Shown piece by piece: positions 32,404 through 40,058 of a stretch of DNA of 41,945 nucleotides. This DNA is from Streptomyces sp. SA15 (GTDB lineage Bacteria; Actinomycetota; Actinomycetes; Streptomycetales; Streptomycetaceae). The stretch is taken from assembly GCF_002291145.1 (NCBI RefSeq), contig NZ_NTGE01000043.1, positions 1-41,945 on the forward strand. Direction: 5' to 3'. The position numbers and the translations under genes were made by a program. Numbering within the stretch: the stretch's first letter is position 1; the number at the start of each line of letters is the position of its first letter. Under the pieces are notes generated by a model. The model worked only from the letters and a program-made list of their open reading frames with translations. It searched no databases and had not been told where the DNA came from.

Positions 32404-34473
32404 ATGCTGGAGATCGCCGAGAACGGCCGTACGTGGATTCTGTCCGGGCCGACCAGCAGTTACGCCGTCCATCTCACCGACGGCGACGAACTGCTGCACC
32501 TGCACTGGGGGCCACGGATCGCCCTCGCCGACGCCGAGGCGCTCGCCGTACGGCCGCTGCCGGACTACTGGCCCTTCGAGTCCCCGCTCGACGGACGCGA
32601 GGAGTACCCGGTCGAGGGCGGCCCCCGCTTCGTGCGTCCCGCCCTGTCGGTGCGCGCCGAGGAGGGGCGCGGCACCGAGTGGCGATTCGAGGCGTACGAC
32701 ACCGAGGGCGACGAGTTGCGGCTGCGGTTCCGTGACGGCGGGCTGGCGATCACGCTGCACTACCGCATGCGGGAGGACGTCGTCGAGCGCTGGGTGACCC
32801 TGGACAACGAGGGACCCTCCGTGGAACTCCTGCGCGCCGACTCCGCCACCTGGACGCTGCCCGACCGCGACGGCTGGCGGCTGTCCCAGCTGCACGGCCG
32901 CTGGGCCGCGGAGTCCCGGCTCGTGCGGGCCCCTCTCACCTACGGCGAGAAGGTCATCGGCAGCCGGCGCGGACACACGGGGCACCAGCACCTGCCCTGG
33001 GTCGCGCTCGACACGGACGCGACCGAGGAGCGCGGCGAGGTCTACGGCTGTGCCCTCGGCTGGTCCGGCTCCTGGCGCATCGCCGTGGCCCAACTCCCGG
33101 ACGCGCGCGTGCAGATCACCGGCGGGGCCGGCTACGACGACTCCGGCCTGCTCCGTCTGGAGGCGGGGGAGCCCTTCACCACGCCCGTCTTCGCCGGCCT
33201 GTGGAGCGACGGCGGCTTCGGCGGCGCGAGCCGGGCCTGGCACGCCTACCAGCGCGCGCACGTCATCCCCGACGCGGAACGGGACCGGCCCGTGCTGTTC
33301 AACTCCTGGGAGGCCACGGAGTTCGACATCTCGGAGGAACAGCAGGGCGTACTGGCGCGGCGTGCCGCGGCGATGGGCGTCGAGCTGTTCGTCGTCGACG
33401 ACGGCTGGTTCGGGGCACGCACCAGTGACCGCGCCGGACTCGGCGACTGGACGCCCAATCCGGACCGCTTCCCCGGCGGCCTCAAGCCCCTCGGAGACTA
33501 CGTGCATGCCCTGGGCATGCAGTTCGGCATCTGGGCCGAGCCGGAGATGGTCAACCCGGACAGCGACCTGTACCGGGCCCATCCGGACTGGGTGCAGCAC
33601 CAGTCGGGACGAAAGCGGACAGAATTCCGCAATCAGCTCGTACTGAACCTCGCGCGCGAGGACGTCCAGGAGTACCTCTGGGGACAGCTCGACGGACTCC
33701 TCTCCAGCGCCCCGATCGACTACGTGAAGTGGGACTTCAACCGCTGCTTCACCGACGCGGGCTGGCCCGGCGAGCCCTACCCGCAGCGCCTGTGGGTCGA
33801 CCACGTGCACGCCCTGTACGGCCTCCTGGACCGGCTGCGGGCCGCCCACCCGGGCGTCGCCTTCGAGTCCTGCTCGGGCGGCGGGGGCCGGATCGACCTC
33901 GGTGTCATGAGCCGTACGGACCAGGTGTGGACCTCGGACAACACCGACCCGCTCGACCGGCTCGCCATCCAGCACGGATTCAGCCAGGTCCACCCCGCCC
34001 GGGTCATGGCGGCCTGGGTCACCGACAGCCCGAACGCCATGCTCAACGGCCGGGTCAGCTCGCTGCGCTTCCGGTTCGTCAGTGCCATGGCCGGGGTGCT
34101 CGGGGTCGGCGGTGACCTCGCCCGGTGGACCGAGGAGGAGCTCGCCGAAGCCCGCGACTGGGTGGGTCTGTACAAGGAGATCCGGCCCCTCGTGCAGCGC
34201 GGCGACCTCTACCGGCTGCGGCCTCCGGAGGGCGGGCTGAGCGCGGTGCAGTATGTGCTCGGGGACGAGACGGCCGTCCTCGCCTGGCTCCAGGCGCAGC
34301 GTTACGGCGAGCCCGTTCCGGCGGTGCGGCTGCGCGGGCTCGACCCGACAGCGTCGTATGAATGCCGCGAAACGGGCGAAGTTCACCGAGGTGCGGTGCT
34401 GCTGCATCACGGGTTGCGGACGGGACTGCGTGGCGACCTTGATGCGACAGTTCTCCGTCTGCGTCGCATCTGA
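32404..34473 (+). CDS. GH36 alpha-galactosidase
   Basis: The product has 689 residues from ATG 32404 with GAGG upstream. An N-terminal beta-sandwich domain precedes the (beta/alpha)8 barrel: LFNSWEATEFDISEEQQ, FVVDDGWFGAR, the nucleophile D444 in DYVKWDFNR, and the acid/base D512 in VWTSDNTDPLDRLAIQ, with FESCSGGGGRIDLG between. GH36 clan-D enzymes remove terminal alpha-galactose from oligosaccharides. No signal peptide is seen, so it is likely intracellular. Two 10-bp repeats (TGTTCGTGTC, TGTTCGTATC at 32371-32390) lie just before the ribosome site. Its last codons form an 8-bp inverted repeat (34441-34448 with 34463-34470). Confidence 0.95.
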   Translation: MLEIAENGRTWILSGPTSSYAVHLTDGDELLHLHWGPRIALADAEALAVRPLPDYWPFESPLDGREEYPVEGGPRFVRPALSVRAEEGRGTEWRFEAYDTEGDELRLRFRDGGLAITLHYRMREDVVERWVTLDNEGPSVELLRADSATWTLPDRDGWRLSQLHGRWAAESRLVRAPLTYGEKVIGSRRGHTGHQHLPWVALDTDATEERGEVYGCALGWSGSWRIAVAQLPDARVQITGGAGYDDSGLLRLEAGEPFTTPVFAGLWSDGGFGGASRAWHAYQRAHVIPDAERDRPVLFNSWEATEFDISEEQQGVLARRAAAMGVELFVVDDGWFGARTSDRAGLGDWTPNPDRFPGGLKPLGDYVHALGMQFGIWAEPEMVNPDSDLYRAHPDWVQHQSGRKRTEFRNQLVLNLAREDVQEYLWGQLDGLLSSAPIDYVKWDFNRCFTDAGWPGEPYPQRLWVDHVHALYGLLDRLRAAHPGVAFESCSGGGGRIDLGVMSRTDQVWTSDNTDPLDRLAIQHGFSQVHPARVMAAWVTDSPNAMLNGRVSSLRFRFVSAMAGVLGVGGDLARWTEEELAEARDWVGLYKEIRPLVQRGDLYRLRPPEGGLSAVQYVLGDETAVLAWLQAQRYGEPVPAVRLRGLDPTASYECRETGEVHRGAVLLHHGLRTGLRGDLDATVLRLRRI

Positions 34474-34493
34474 GGCTTCTGCCCGAAATAGCG

Positions 34494-34525
34494 CCCTTCA
34501 TTCCAACTCCTTCTGGAATAAAGGG
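34494..34525 (+). terminator. Terminator after the alpha-galactosidase gene
   Basis: CCCTT-C-ATTCCA pairs with TGGAAT-A-AAGGG around an 8-nt loop: 11 of 12 positions pair. It begins 20 nt after the stop. The AT-richer stretch 34526-34730 beyond it presumably holds the promoter of the riboswitch transcript; a TTGACT at 34614 is visible but without a good -10. Confidence 0.65.
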
Positions 34526-34734
34526 ACCTGAGAGGGGTCACGTGAGGAGCGTCATATTCGTGACCGAGCGTCGCCCGTCATGTTCACGTAATTTACCTGG
34601 TTTTCAAGGGCGTTTGACTAAAGGAGAGGTTTGGAAATTCACGCAGGGTGACGGGGAATTCTCGTAACGGATCAACTCGGACGCATTCACAGGCAACCGC
34701 CACTTGTCCCTGTGCGTCTTGGTCGCTTACGTTC

Positions 34735-34930
34735 GCCACCGATCCGGACGGACGCCCAATCCTGCCGCCGCCCGGAGCCCGCACACACTCACCCGTACAC
34801 GGCAGGAGCGGGGGACCCACAGGCACAAACGCCTGTTCCGGTCTCCGGAACAGGCTAGGGGTAAAGCCGTGCTTCGGCGCGGCCGGGCATCTCCAGTCCG
34901 CACCCGACAGCTCACCTCGTAGGCGCCGGA
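34735..34930 (+). ncRNA. Cyclic di-AMP riboswitch (ydaO/yuaA class)
   Basis: The leader contains the conserved core pieces in order: GGCAGGAGCGGGGGACCCA (34801-34819), a variable perfect 11-bp stem (GCCTGTTCCGG 34831-34841 with CCGGAACAGGC 34845-34855), CTAGGGGTAAAGCC (from 34855), GGCCGGGCATCTCC, and CCCGACAGCTCACCTCGTAG (from 34903). These are hallmark ydaO-class elements, which bind c-di-AMP and in actinobacteria commonly precede cell-wall hydrolase genes. The boundaries are approximate. It ends about 15 nt before the start of the M23 peptidase gene, so control may act on transcription or on access to the ribosome site. Confidence 0.9.
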
Positions 34931-34942
34931 GAGGAATTCGCC

Positions 34943-35887
34943 ATGCCCGCGAAGGGTAAGCACCGCCGCCCCAAGTCCCAGCGTTTCACCCGCTCCATAG
35001 CCGTCGCCGGAACCGGCGGCGCCGCGCTCGCCCTCCCGCTTCTGGGAGCCACCGGCGCCCAGGCCGCGACCGGTCAGTCCGTTTCGGAAAAGGCCGTTCA
35101 GTCGTCCGTTCCGGCCACTCAGAAGGCCGAAAAGGTGGTGGCTGAAAAGAAGCAGGCCGCCAAGACCGAAGGCGTGAAGACCTATTCGGTGAAGGCCGGC
35201 GACTATCTCGCCAAGATCGCCGATGAGCAGAACGTCAGCGGTGGCTGGAAGAAGCTCTACGCCGACAACCGTGAAGTCGTCGGCGACGACCCGTCGCTGA
35301 TCCACCCCGGCCTGAAGCTCACACTCGGCAAGCAGGCCGCGGCGGCCGCTCCCAAGTCGCCGTCCTCTTCGTCCAAGTCTTCTGCTTCATCGGATTCGTC
35401 TGCGGCGTCGAAGTCGTCCTCCTCGGCGGAGTCGAACTCGACGGCCGCCAAGCAGAGCTCCGAAGCCACCAGCACCTCCAGTGGCTTCAGCCTGCCCGTG
35501 TCCGGCGCTGTCAGCACCGCCTACCGCGTGGCGGGCAGCATGTGGTCCAGCGGGTACCACACCGGCGTCGACTTCGCCGCCCCGACCGGCACCCCGCTCA
35601 AGGCCGTGGGCGCGGGCACCGTCGTCTCCGCCGGCTGGGGCGGTGCGTACGGCAACCAGGTCGTCATCAAGCTGGCCGACGGCTACTACGCGCAGTACGC
35701 CCACATGTCCTCGATCTCCGTCTCGAACGGTCAGTCCGTGACCGCGGACCAGCAGATCGGCCTCTCGGGCGCGACCGGCAACGTGACCGGCCCGCACCTG
35801 CACTTCGAGATCCGCACCGGCCCGGACTACGGCTCGGACGTGGACCCGGTCGCCTACCTGCGCACCAAGGGCGTCTCCCTCGGCTGA
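34943..35887 (+). CDS. Secreted LysM-M23 peptidase (cell-wall hydrolase)
   Basis: The product has 314 residues from ATG 34943 with GGAGAGGAA upstream. A Sec signal peptide (basic KGKHRRPKSQRFTRS, hydrophobic core, cleavage near GAQA|AT) occupies about residues 1-42. A LysM peptidoglycan-binding domain spans about 78-126 (TYSVKAGDYLAKIADEQNVS to LIHPGLKLTL). A Ser-rich linker follows, then an M23 domain from about 180 with the Zn ligands in YHTGVDFAAP (HxxxD) and the GPHLHFE (HxH) motif. It probably cleaves peptidoglycan cross-bridges during growth or germination. The upstream c-di-AMP riboswitch links its expression to turgor and wall homeostasis. Confidence 0.96.
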   Translation: MPAKGKHRRPKSQRFTRSIAVAGTGGAALALPLLGATGAQAATGQSVSEKAVQSSVPATQKAEKVVAEKKQAAKTEGVKTYSVKAGDYLAKIADEQNVSGGWKKLYADNREVVGDDPSLIHPGLKLTLGKQAAAAAPKSPSSSSKSSASSDSSAASKSSSSAESNSTAAKQSSEATSTSSGFSLPVSGAVSTAYRVAGSMWSSGYHTGVDFAAPTGTPLKAVGAGTVVSAGWGGAYGNQVVIKLADGYYAQYAHMSSISVSNGQSVTADQQIGLSGATGNVTGPHLHFEIRTGPDYGSDVDPVAYLRTKGVSLG

Positions 35888-35916
35888 CGCCCCATCCGAC
35901 CGCCTGCCTGACACGC

Positions 35917-35958
35917 CGCCGAAGGCCGGACCCCGATCCCTGGGTCCGGCCTTCGGCG
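35917..35958 (+). terminator. Terminator after the M23 peptidase gene
   Basis: Perfect 17-bp arms CGCCGAAGGCCGGACCC (35917-35933) and GGGTCCGGCCTTCGGCG (35942-35958) flank an 8-nt loop. There is no T tract. Confidence 0.85.
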
Positions 35959-36037
35959 TGTCGCTGTGTCGGCGTGTCGCGGTGTCGCGGTGTCGCGGTG
36001 TCGGGGTGACGGTGTTTCGGGGTGACGGAGTGTCGAC
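35958..36037. repeat. Ten-unit 8-bp tandem repeat (GTGTCGCG type)
   Basis: Ten consecutive octamers can be laid out without gaps: GTGTCGCT, GTGTCGGC, three exact GTGTCGCG, GTGTCGGG, GTGACGGT, GTTTCGGG, GTGACGGA and GTGTCGAC. The array starts at the last base of the terminator stem and ends about 80 bp before the Tat-secreted protein gene. Confidence 0.9.
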
Positions 36038-36077
36038 AGGGAGGGGCTGGAGCGAACAGAGTGAACTCCGTAGTGAT

Positions 36078-36089
36078 GCAAGCGCTTTC
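36078..36089. promoter_or_regulatory. LacI-family/cre-like operator candidate
   Basis: GCAAGCGCTTTC contains the perfect palindrome AAGCGCTT with matching outer G and C. LacI-family operators typically have this central CG and flanking A/T-C/G pattern. It lies 31 bp before the start of the DUF6250 gene. Confidence 0.5.
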
Positions 36090-36120
36090 TGCGACCTTTT
36101 GGCGACCTATGGAGGTTCCC

Positions 36121-36840
36121 GTGACGACCACACGCAGAGCTTTCGGAGCTTTGGCGGCCGGTGCCGCCCTCGCGGCCCTCACCCCCACGCCGGCGACCGC
36201 GACGCCCGGCCACCGACGCGGCCGGCTCATCGCCCGCGACGACTTCCGGCACGGACTCGACAGGTGGGCCGTCGAACTGCAGGACGGCGGCACCGTCACC
36301 GCCTCCCGGGGCGTGCTGGAGATCGACGTACCGAGCGGGGCGACGGTCTGGTTCAAGAAGAGACTCGAAGGGCCGTACGTCCTGGAATACACAGCCACGC
36401 CGGTGTCGGAAGGGGGCGTCAACGACCGTGTCTCGGACCTCAACAACTTCTGGAACGCCGTCGACGTCCGCTCCCCGGACGATCTCTTCGCCACACCTCG
36501 GGGCGGGGCGCTGGAGGAGTACGACTACCTGAAGACGTATTACGCCGGCTACGGCGCAAACTACAACACCACCACCAGGCTGCGCCGTTACGTCGGCGAG
36601 GCGGGCGTCCGCCCGCTGGTCTACGACTACACCGAGCCGCTGCTCGTGGCGAACCGGCCCCACCGCGTCCGTATCGTCTCCGACGGCACGACGGTCCAGT
36701 GGTGGAACAACGGGCGGATCGTCTTTGATTACACCGACCCGGAGCCGTACACGGAAGGGCACTTCGCCTTCCGGACGGTGTGGAGCCATTTCCGGATCAG
36801 CGGCTTCCGGGTGTGGCGATGGATGCCTGAACACCGCTGA
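36121..36840 (+). CDS. Tat-exported DUF6250 domain protein
   Basis: The product has 239 residues from GTG 36121, with GGAGG 6 nt upstream. The N-terminus TTTRRAFGALAAGAALAAL is a twin-arginine signal, followed by a TPATA cleavage region. The mature part (LIARDDFRHGLDRWAVEL, then GATVWFKKRLEGPYVLEYTA and DRVSDLNNFWNAVDVRSPDD) matches what I know as DUF6250, a beta-sandwich domain associated with secreted polysaccharide-degrading enzymes of the rhamnogalacturonan lyase type. No catalytic assignment is possible. A LacI-like site upstream fits sugar-responsive control. Confidence 0.85.
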   Translation: MTTTRRAFGALAAGAALAALTPTPATATPGHRRGRLIARDDFRHGLDRWAVELQDGGTVTASRGVLEIDVPSGATVWFKKRLEGPYVLEYTATPVSEGGVNDRVSDLNNFWNAVDVRSPDDLFATPRGGALEEYDYLKTYYAGYGANYNTTTRLRRYVGEAGVRPLVYDYTEPLLVANRPHRVRIVSDGTTVQWWNNGRIVFDYTDPEPYTEGHFAFRTVWSHFRISGFRVWRWMPEHR

Positions 36841-36859
36841 TCAGCGGCCTATTCCAGGC

Positions 36860-36888
36860 TTGACCAATCCTTGAAGAGTGGCTTATCT
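36860..36888 (+). promoter_or_regulatory. Candidate promoter of the SGNH hydrolase gene
   Basis: TTGACC (36860-36865) and TTATCT (36883-36888) are separated by exactly 17 bp, compatible with a housekeeping (HrdB-type) promoter, though the -10 is not optimal. They lie 64 bp before the GTG at 36952. Confidence 0.4.
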
Positions 36889-36951
36889 CACCGCGCGTCA
36901 ACCCTTTCCTACGGTCGCGTAGCTCACATCCGAGGGGAATCATGGTCCGAC

Positions 36952-37770
36952 GTGGCAGACGATTCGAAGAATGACGACAGCTCAGTGATCGGGTCGTACG
37001 TGGCGGTGGGGGACAGCTTCACCGAGGGCGTCGGCGACCCCGGCCCCGACGGGGCGTTCGTCGGCTGGGCCGACCGGTTCGCGGTACTGCTCGCGGACCG
37101 GCGGCCCGAGGGCGACTTCAAGTACACGAACCTCGCCGTGCGCGGCAGGCTGCTCGACCAGATCGTGGCGGACCAGGTCCCGCAGGCGATCGAACTGGCG
37201 CCGGACCTGGTGTCGTTCTGCGCCGGGGGTAACGACATCCTCCGGCCCGGCACCGACCCCGACGAGGTCGCCGAGCGATTCGAGCGGGCGATCGTCCGGC
37301 TCACCGCCGTCGCGGGCACGGTCATGGTGACGACCGGCTTCGACACCCGTGGCATCCCCGTGCTCAGGCACCTGCGCGGCAAGATCGCCACCTACAACGG
37401 GCATGTACGGGCCGTCGCCGACCGGTACGGCTGCCCGGTGCTCGACCTGTGGTCCCTGAAGACCATCCAGGACCGCCGGGCCTGGGACGACGACCGGCTG
37501 CACCTCTCACCCGAGGGGCACACGCGCGTGGCGCTGCGCGCCGGGCAGGTCCTCGGCCTCGAGATCCCGGCCGACCCGGACCAGCCCTGGCCCCCGCTCC
37601 CGCAGCGCGGCACGCTCGAGGTGCGGCGGGACGACGTCCACTGGGCGCGCGAGTACCTGGTGCCGTGGATCGGCCGCCGGCTGCGCGGGGAGTCGTCGGG
37701 GGACCATGTGACGGCCAAGGGCACGCTGTCGCCGGACGACATCAAGACGCGGATCGCTTCGGTGGCTTGA
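36952..37770 (+). CDS. SGNH/GDSL hydrolase family protein
   Basis: The product has 272 residues from GTG 36952 (VADDSKNDDSSVIGSYVAVG). The SGNH blocks are VGDSFTEGVGDPGP (nucleophile Ser), the oxyanion Gly in NLAVRGRLLDQIV, FCAGGNDILRPG (Asn) and the Asp-x2-His block DDRLHLSPEGH. These are cytoplasmic esterase/lipase-fold hydrolases of unknown substrate; no signal peptide is visible. The start is awkward: the best ribosome site (GAGGGG, 36932-36937) is better placed for an out-of-frame ATG at 36942 that opens a 10-codon mini-ORF. A 12-bp terminator stem follows the gene. Confidence 0.93.
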   Translation: MADDSKNDDSSVIGSYVAVGDSFTEGVGDPGPDGAFVGWADRFAVLLADRRPEGDFKYTNLAVRGRLLDQIVADQVPQAIELAPDLVSFCAGGNDILRPGTDPDEVAERFERAIVRLTAVAGTVMVTTGFDTRGIPVLRHLRGKIATYNGHVRAVADRYGCPVLDLWSLKTIQDRRAWDDDRLHLSPEGHTRVALRAGQVLGLEIPADPDQPWPPLPQRGTLEVRRDDVHWAREYLVPWIGRRLRGESSGDHVTAKGTLSPDDIKTRIASVA

Positions 37771-37784
37771 GGGCGCGGGCGCTG

Positions 37785-37816
37785 CGGTTGCCCGGCAGGC
37801 ACCGGCCGGGCAACCG
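37785..37816 (+). terminator. Terminator after the SGNH hydrolase gene
   Basis: Perfect 12-bp arms CGGTTGCCCGGC (37785-37796) and GCCGGGCAACCG (37805-37816) flank an 8-nt loop. The convergent gap 37771-37981 also holds a weaker GC-rich stem near 37824-37845 and no gene I can support. Confidence 0.75.
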
Positions 37817-37981
37817 GTCCCGAGGGGGCGGCTCCGCCCTCCCGGCGCTGGATGCGGAGACAGGACGGCGAACGCGCTGCTGATGGCCGTACGCGAGCAG
37901 GGTGCGGCGGAGAGGGACATCCGCACGGACAACCTGTCTCGAGCCTGGCCCGATGCCGAGAGGGCCGGGCGACGGTCGGCG

Positions 37982-38641
37982 TCAGCGCGGTGTACTGGCC
38001 GGACCGACGGCGGGCAGGGAACCCACCGGCCCCTTCGTCAACGCCTCCCGCCCCAGCCCCAGTTCCCGGGCCAGCGCCTCGTCCACCCACTCCTGCGCCC
38101 GCGACCGCGGCACGGCACCCGCGTAGGACGTCAGCTGTACGGCGAGCCCGTCGAGCAGGGCCGTCAGGCGCAGGGCCGTGCCGCCCGGGTCGGGGCAGTG
38201 GAACTCGCCCGCGGTCACGCCCTCGGCGATCACCTCGGCGATCGCCGCCTTCCACCGTCTGTCGAGGTCCCGCGTGACCTCCTGCAGCGCGGGCTCCCGC
38301 AGCGCCGCCGCCCAGCCCTCTATCCACAGCCGCCACCCCTTGGCCCGGCCCGTCGGGGCGTACCAGCGCACGGCCGCGCGCAGCCGGCGCAGCGCCGTCG
38401 TACGGCGGCCCAGCAGCTTGCGCAGACGGGCGAGATCGTCCTCGGCCGCGTACGTGAACGCGGCGGCGACCAGTTTCTCCTTCGTGGAGAAGTGATAGAG
38501 CACCAGGGCGTTGCTCACACCGAGCGCCGAGGCCACGTCGGCGATCCTGACCGCCGCCACGCCCCGCGCCTCGATCTGCTCGATGGCGGCCCGCAGCAGC
38601 TCCTCACGCCGCTCCGCCACGCTCAACCGCACTCTCACCAC
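37982..38641 (-). CDS. TetR/AcrR family transcriptional regulator
   Basis: The product has 219 residues from GTG 38639-38641; neighbouring GTG codons at 38638 and 38632 are also possible. The N-terminal helix-turn-helix is clear: RREELLRAAIEQIEARGVAA then VRIADVASALGVSNALVLYH and FSTKEKLVAAAF. The C-terminal ligand domain resembles BetI-like regulators (WRLWIEGWAAALREPALQEV). It follows the Leu/Val-type dehydrogenase gene on the same strand with 48 bp between, so they are probably co-transcribed. The 20-bp inverted repeat at 39926-39945 upstream of that dehydrogenase is the best candidate operator. Confidence 0.94.
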   Translation of the reverse strand: MVRVRLSVAERREELLRAAIEQIEARGVAAVRIADVASALGVSNALVLYHFSTKEKLVAAAFTYAAEDDLARLRKLLGRRTTALRRLRAAVRWYAPTGRAKGWRLWIEGWAAALREPALQEVTRDLDRRWKAAIAEVIAEGVTAGEFHCPDPGGTALRLTALLDGLAVQLTSYAGAVPRSRAQEWVDEALARELGLGREALTKGPVGSLPAVGPASTPR

Positions 38642-38689
38642 GTCGTCAGCCTATTCCGTCGGCGGGGGCGGAGCCCCCGGAGGTCCGCC

Positions 38690-39868
38690 TCACCGGTACC
38701 ACCCGAACCGCTCGGCGATCACCGGCAGCCGGTCCGCGACCAAGGCGTGCGCGGCGGCCCGGGGTGTCGTGCCGTCGGTTTCCGCGCGGGCCAGCATCTG
38801 CTCGACCAGGGCGCGCATCGAGCTGCGCGTGTGGGCGAAGGCCGCCTCCGCGTCCGCGCCGATGTCCCCGAACAGCGTCCACCACCACCAGGCGTTCGTA
38901 CCGGAGTTGACGACCACGTCCGGCAGCACGGTGACACCGCGCGCGGCCAGCAGCTCCTCCGCCTCCGGCAGGATGGGCATGTTGGCCGCCTCGACGATCC
39001 AGCGGGCACCGATCCGCTCCTGGTTCGACGTGTCGATCGCGTACGAGACCGCCGCGGGAACCAGCACCTCCGCGTCGGCGGACAACCAGGCCTCACCGGG
39101 CAGCTCGCGGTCCTCGGGGCGCAGGGCCGAGCGGTCCACCGTGCCGTACGCGTCCCGCGCGGCGAGCAGTGCCTCGACGTCGAGCCCGGCCGGGTCGGCG
39201 ATCGTGCCCTTGATGTCGGCGACTGCGACGACCGTGAGTCCCGCGCGCGTGAGGAAGCGTGCCGTGGCCCCGCCCATGGTGCCCAGGCCCTGCACGGCGA
39301 CCCGCGTGCCCGCGTACGGCACACCGGCCCGGTCCAGGGCCGCGAGCGCCGACTCGGCGACCCCACAGCCGCCGACCAGTTCGTCGAGCCCGATGCCGTC
39401 CACCTCGACCGCGAAGGCGTCCGCCAGCCGCCGCCGTGCCGCGGCCTCGTCGTCGAGCAGCGGATACACGGCCTGGACGGACGACACGAGCCCCGCTTCG
39501 GCGGCCGCCCGGTCCACCAGGTCCTGGGTCAGGCCGAGGTCCTCGCCCGTGGTCCACATGCTCTCGATGTACGGCCGCATGGCGCGCAGGTACCGCACCA
39601 GGAGGCCGTACGCCCCCGGATCCCGCGGATCGCAGTCGATGCCGCCCTTCGCTCCGCCCAGGGGGACGTAGCGGCCCTCGGGGTTGTAGTGCAGGGCCTC
39701 CTTCATGGTCATCCCGCGGGCGAGCCCGGTGACCTCCTCCAGCGTGCAGCCCGCGCGCATGCGCAGCCCGCCGCTGGACACGCCGCGCACCAGCCGGTCG
39801 ACGACCAGGAAACCCTGGCGACCGGTGAGGTGGTCCGTCCAGGTGAGCGACATCAGCGGGGCGGTCAT
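38690..39868 (-). CDS. Glu/Leu/Phe/Val family dehydrogenase
   Basis: The product has 392 residues from ATG 39866-39868 with GGGAG 7 nt upstream. The catalytic region is YVPLGGAKGGIDCDPRD, with the active-site Lys in GGAKGG, and the Rossmann NAD-binding motif is VAVQGLGTMGGATARFL. Late SNQERIGARWIVEAANMPIL and LPDVVVNSGTNAWWWW fit the family. The length is somewhat above that of Streptomyces valine dehydrogenase, so it may be a distinct amino-acid dehydrogenase. It oxidatively deaminates an amino acid to its 2-oxo acid. Substrate specificity is not assigned. It is divergent from the MBL-fold hydrolase gene across the TetR-type site. Confidence 0.93.
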   Translation of the reverse strand: MTAPLMSLTWTDHLTGRQGFLVVDRLVRGVSSGGLRMRAGCTLEEVTGLARGMTMKEALHYNPEGRYVPLGGAKGGIDCDPRDPGAYGLLVRYLRAMRPYIESMWTTGEDLGLTQDLVDRAAAEAGLVSSVQAVYPLLDDEAAARRRLADAFAVEVDGIGLDELVGGCGVAESALAALDRAGVPYAGTRVAVQGLGTMGGATARFLTRAGLTVVAVADIKGTIADPAGLDVEALLAARDAYGTVDRSALRPEDRELPGEAWLSADAEVLVPAAVSYAIDTSNQERIGARWIVEAANMPILPEAEELLAARGVTVLPDVVVNSGTNAWWWWTLFGDIGADAEAAFAHTRSSMRALVEQMLARAETDGTTPRAAAHALVADRLPVIAERFGWYR

Positions 39869-39925
39869 GCGGTCTCCCGGGGACGACGAGCCTCCGGGGC
39901 CACGGGCTGCCCGTCACAGGCTGAT

Positions 39926-39945
39926 TACTGAATCACGAGTCAGTA
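39926..39945. promoter_or_regulatory. TetR-type operator candidate between dehydrogenase and MBL-fold gene
   Basis: TACTGAATCACGAGTCAGTA has perfect 6-bp outer arms and 8 of 10 complementary pairs overall. It lies in the divergent spacer of two genes, one of which is followed by a TetR gene, so it could control both directions. Confidence 0.6.
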
Positions 39946-40058
39946 TCCGAAGGGCGTCCCGCCGTGTCAACGCGCCGAACGATCACAAGGGGGCAATCCG
40001 GATGTCAGAGGAGCCGCCCATAATGGAATGCCTCACCAACTCCACCTGGAGGTACACC

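Noticed and set aside
31363..34410. 1015-codon open frame on the minus strand
   Set aside because: It runs antisense to the GH36 alpha-galactosidase and out of frame through the phosphatase, both of which have intact catalytic motifs.
34614..34642. TTGACT with a -10 at 17-18 bp as promoter of the riboswitch transcript
   Set aside because: The hexamers at that distance (ATTCAC, TTCACG) do not resemble a -10.
35958..36037. CRISPR-like array
   Set aside because: Units are contiguous octamers without spacers, so this is a simple tandem repeat.
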